Positions 17,897 through 19,366 of a stretch of DNA of 19,366 nt are shown here, piece by piece. Numbering within the stretch: the stretch's first letter is position 1; each line of letters opens with the position of its first letter. The position numbers and the translations under genes were made by a program. The notes beneath the pieces were generated by a model, which saw only the letters and a list, made by a program, of their open reading frames with translations, did no database searches and had not been told where the DNA came from. The stretch lies in contig JAAGZO010000327.1 of the NCBI GenBank assembly GCA_024206195.1, forward strand, positions 1 to 19,366, read 5' to 3'. This DNA comes from a bacterium. GTDB taxonomy: Archaea; Nanoarchaeota; Nanoarchaeia; Woesearchaeales; UBA10216.

Positions 17897-18187
17897 ATGG
17901 ACTACAGATTCTGCGATAATAATAAGTGCGTTATCTGTAAGGCTAGGCACGGTGACTGGCCACGCACACCTTACCCTAACTTCCTCTGTGACCAATGCTG
18001 GGAGCTCTTTGAAGACATCCTAGATGTGTACTTCAGGGCCTACGTTACAGAGCTACCCAGGTGGCCACTCTTTCTGTCACGTCCACGGAAAGTCGCATAT
18101 AACAGGGCAAAGAAAGAGATAAAGAAACACGCGACAAAACAGCACCATCACTTTATACGGAAACATCTTTTAAGGGAGGAAAAATGA
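17897..18187 (+). CDS. CX2CX16CX2C zinc-ribbon protein, 96 aa (paralogue B)
   Basis: A 96-residue protein with CVIC (11-14) and CDQC (31-34) around GDWPRTPYPNFL, then WELFEDILDVYF and a basic His/Lys-rich tail (KKHATKQHHHFIRKHLLREEK). Paralogue of the preceding gene; the linker and the W after CDQC are the conserved core, while the tails diverge. ATG follows AGGAGG. Overlaps the next start by 4 nt. Confidence 0.8.
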   Translation: MDYRFCDNNKCVICKARHGDWPRTPYPNFLCDQCWELFEDILDVYFRAYVTELPRWPLFLSRPRKVAYNRAKKEIKKHATKQHHHFIRKHLLREEK

Positions 18188-18444
18188 GAAAGAATCAGAT
18201 CCATATAAGGGTAACAGCGGAGGTACTCTTAGAGCTCTTACAAAGGCACTGTGACCTCCCGGGGAAGGCACTCATGGCAAAGGAGCCAGTATCAATGGCA
18301 GTAGACAATGACTTCCAGATCCTTAGCTTAGTGGCACAGGGACCAGAGGTAGGCACTACTGCCGCAGAGGGCGGCTCACTTTACTATACATCTCTTGTTA
18401 CGCTTAAAAGTATAAAGGAGTGTGCATGCGAGCAATATCAGTAG
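18184..18444 (+). CDS. Hypothetical protein, 86 aa
   Basis: Unrecognised 86-residue protein with an N-terminal strand-helix (IHIRVTAEVLLELLQRHC) and strands later (FQILSLVAQGPEVG, GSLYYTSLVTL). The opening resembles the next gene (ISVVFTYETLLEIIKDTV), hinting at a tandem family. It starts at ATGA overlap behind GGGAGG. Confidence 0.65.
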   Translation: MRKNQIHIRVTAEVLLELLQRHCDLPGKALMAKEPVSMAVDNDFQILSLVAQGPEVGTTAAEGGSLYYTSLVTLKSIKECACEQYQ

Positions 18445-18662
18445 TATTCACTTACGAGACCCTCCTCGAGATAATAAAAGATACCGTAAGAAACGGTCCA
18501 ATGTCTTCTAGTCTAAAGCACTCTACTTTAGAGGCACTAGACTTATCAGAGATACTAAGGGTCACTCCATCTATTAGCAGTAACACTTTTAGAGCAGTTC
18601 TAAGTGGGCCAGCGTTCGATGAGGTACCCGAGGGTAGCGATATCCCATTGAGGACACTTTAG
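18426..18662 (+). CDS. Hypothetical protein, 78 aa
   Basis: Unrecognised 78-residue protein: a strand-helix start (RAISVVFTYETLLEIIKDTV), then Ser/Leu-rich helices (SSSLKHSTLEALDLSEILRV) and a polar end. Start placed at the ATG behind AAGGAG, inside the previous gene (19-nt overlap); an in-frame GTG two codons earlier is too close to that site. Confidence 0.65.
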   Translation: MRAISVVFTYETLLEIIKDTVRNGPMSSSLKHSTLEALDLSEILRVTPSISSNTFRAVLSGPAFDEVPEGSDIPLRTL

Positions 18663-18675
18663 CTGCTACTCAGGA

Positions 18676-18753
18676 GGGAGAGCATTGACTGAGATCAGTG
18701 CGACGGGCAACCAACGTTATGTGGGGATAATCTTTCAGCCCCTGCTCTCTCCC
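18676..18753 (+). ncRNA. Candidate branched RNA between rightward genes (78 nt)
   Basis: The 113-nt gap is closed by GGGAGAGCA 18676-18684 with TGCTCTC-T-CCC 18743-18753 (one bulged T). Inside, ACTG 18688-18691 pairs with CAGT 18696-18699, and GGGG 18723-18726 with CCCC 18739-18742. It lies about 13 nt before the AAAGGAG of the next gene. It has the same architecture and placement as the leftward elements, here on the plus strand. Confidence 0.45.
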
Positions 18754-18775
18754 CTCAGTAACAGAAAGGAGCAAA

Positions 18776-19177
18776 ATGAATCTAAGACAGAGCAGTGTCC
18801 CTAAAAAGGAGCCTTCTAAGGTACAACGTGTAATGATTGAAGAGCACACATTAGAGGTACTAGACATTAAGGACCACAGTATCCTGGTAGTACATGGACC
18901 TAATGCACAGCAGATTATTCACGAGATAGCAGAGTTAAGGGAGTCCACTAACGATATACCTAGTGTTACACTTATTGCTAATCCCTCTGGTAGCGGTGTA
19001 TTCGAGGTCCTCAAGGATAGCGAGATGAACGCCATGGGCTGGTACAGGGTCCCTACTCTTTCTGATAGCTTCTTTGACTTCAGTAGCGATCCTTCTACTG
19101 TCGTTGACATCCTTAACTCGCCAATTGCTGAGACTTTTTATGATACAGCACCCAGTGGTATAGCGTATACTAATTAA
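18776..19177 (+). CDS. Hypothetical protein, 133 aa
   Basis: Unrecognised 133-residue protein. It starts MNLRQSSVPKKEPSK, a partial match to the MNxRAxE leader of upstream genes. The body is alpha-beta (VMIEEHTLEVLDIKDHSILVVHG, AQQIIHEIAELRE, SVTLIANPSGSGVFEVL), then an acidic Ser/Asp-rich segment (DSFFDFSSDPSTVVDIL). ATG follows AAAGGAG. Confidence 0.7.
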   Translation: MNLRQSSVPKKEPSKVQRVMIEEHTLEVLDIKDHSILVVHGPNAQQIIHEIAELRESTNDIPSVTLIANPSGSGVFEVLKDSEMNAMGWYRVPTLSDSFFDFSSDPSTVVDILNSPIAETFYDTAPSGIAYTN

Positions 19178-19191
19178 AGAAAGGAGCCCTT

Positions 19192-19366
19192 ATGGATTTC
19201 TCACTAATAATAGAATTACTAGAGAGGGCAATGCGTTACAATGACACAGAGCCCTTAAGATTAGCTATTAATCACATAGAGAACTCTGATATCCCTTATC
19301 CCCCTGTAATAAAAAGTGATATACAGAGCGTAGTAGACGATCTCTGCATGACAGGCGTAGCAGAGT
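19192..19366 (+). CDS. Partial hypothetical protein, cut by window edge
   Basis: First 58 codons (MDFSLIIELLERAMRYND...) of a gene continuing past the right end. It has a helical opening, then IPYPPVIKSDIQSVVDDLC. The start IIELLERAM resembles those of 18184-18444 and 18426-18662. ATG follows AAAGGAG at 6 nt. Confidence 0.65.
   Translation, partial: MDFSLIIELLERAMRYNDTEPLRLAINHIENSDIPYPPVIKSDIQSVVDDLCMTGVAE

Overview
The window looks like an accessory or early region of a tailed dsDNA phage genome. About 50 short genes (mostly 25-130 codons) are packed end to end. Most start on ATG behind a strong Shine-Dalgarno (AAGGAGG type), many overlap by 1-14 nt, and very few resemble known families. 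No structural, replication, tRNA or host housekeeping gene is visible. The host cannot be read from the sequence, and a large-genome virulent phage is only my best guess.

Layout. Positions 1-14264 are read leftwards (minus strand) and 14515-19366 rightwards (plus strand). They diverge from a 250-bp AT-rich control region (14265-14514). In the leftward half, 9897-14264 holds larger or cysteine-rich proteins, including a DUF4326-type protein. It ends in an intergenic block (9218-9896) with the only clear minus-strand intrinsic terminator, a candidate small RNA carrying an anti-Shine-Dalgarno sequence, three related palindromes and two GC-rich hairpins. From 9217 down to 1 comes a second leftward array of tiny genes: several membrane peptides, two zinc-ribbon proteins, a NADAR/YbiA-like ADP-ribose hydrolase candidate, a winged-helix-like protein and a DUF4926-like protein. 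Many genes too short for ordinary ORF calling (25-59 codons) were recovered from their ribosome binding sites.

The rightward half is one tightly coupled operon of unrecognised proteins. Three consecutive genes (16849-18187) carry the same CX2CX16CX2C metal-binding spacing. Three genes share an almost identical first seven codons.

The most unusual feature is the number of folded elements in gaps between genes: 396-466, 1029-1232, 4023-4117, 5072-5123, 7083-7119, 9529-9657, 12371-12610 and 18676-18753. Several have long-range closing stems. In most stems with an imperfect pair, the imperfection is a G-U wobble only on the strand that is transcribed with the flanking genes, which suggests they act as RNA. 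Intergenic modules (TATAAT-containing, AATCAGAATAAAGAC-like, AGCGTAGC-like) are also reused between unrelated genes. I infer a phage whose small accessory genes are exchanged as cassettes and separated by RNA structures that may process, stabilise or attenuate the polycistronic message, or act in trans.
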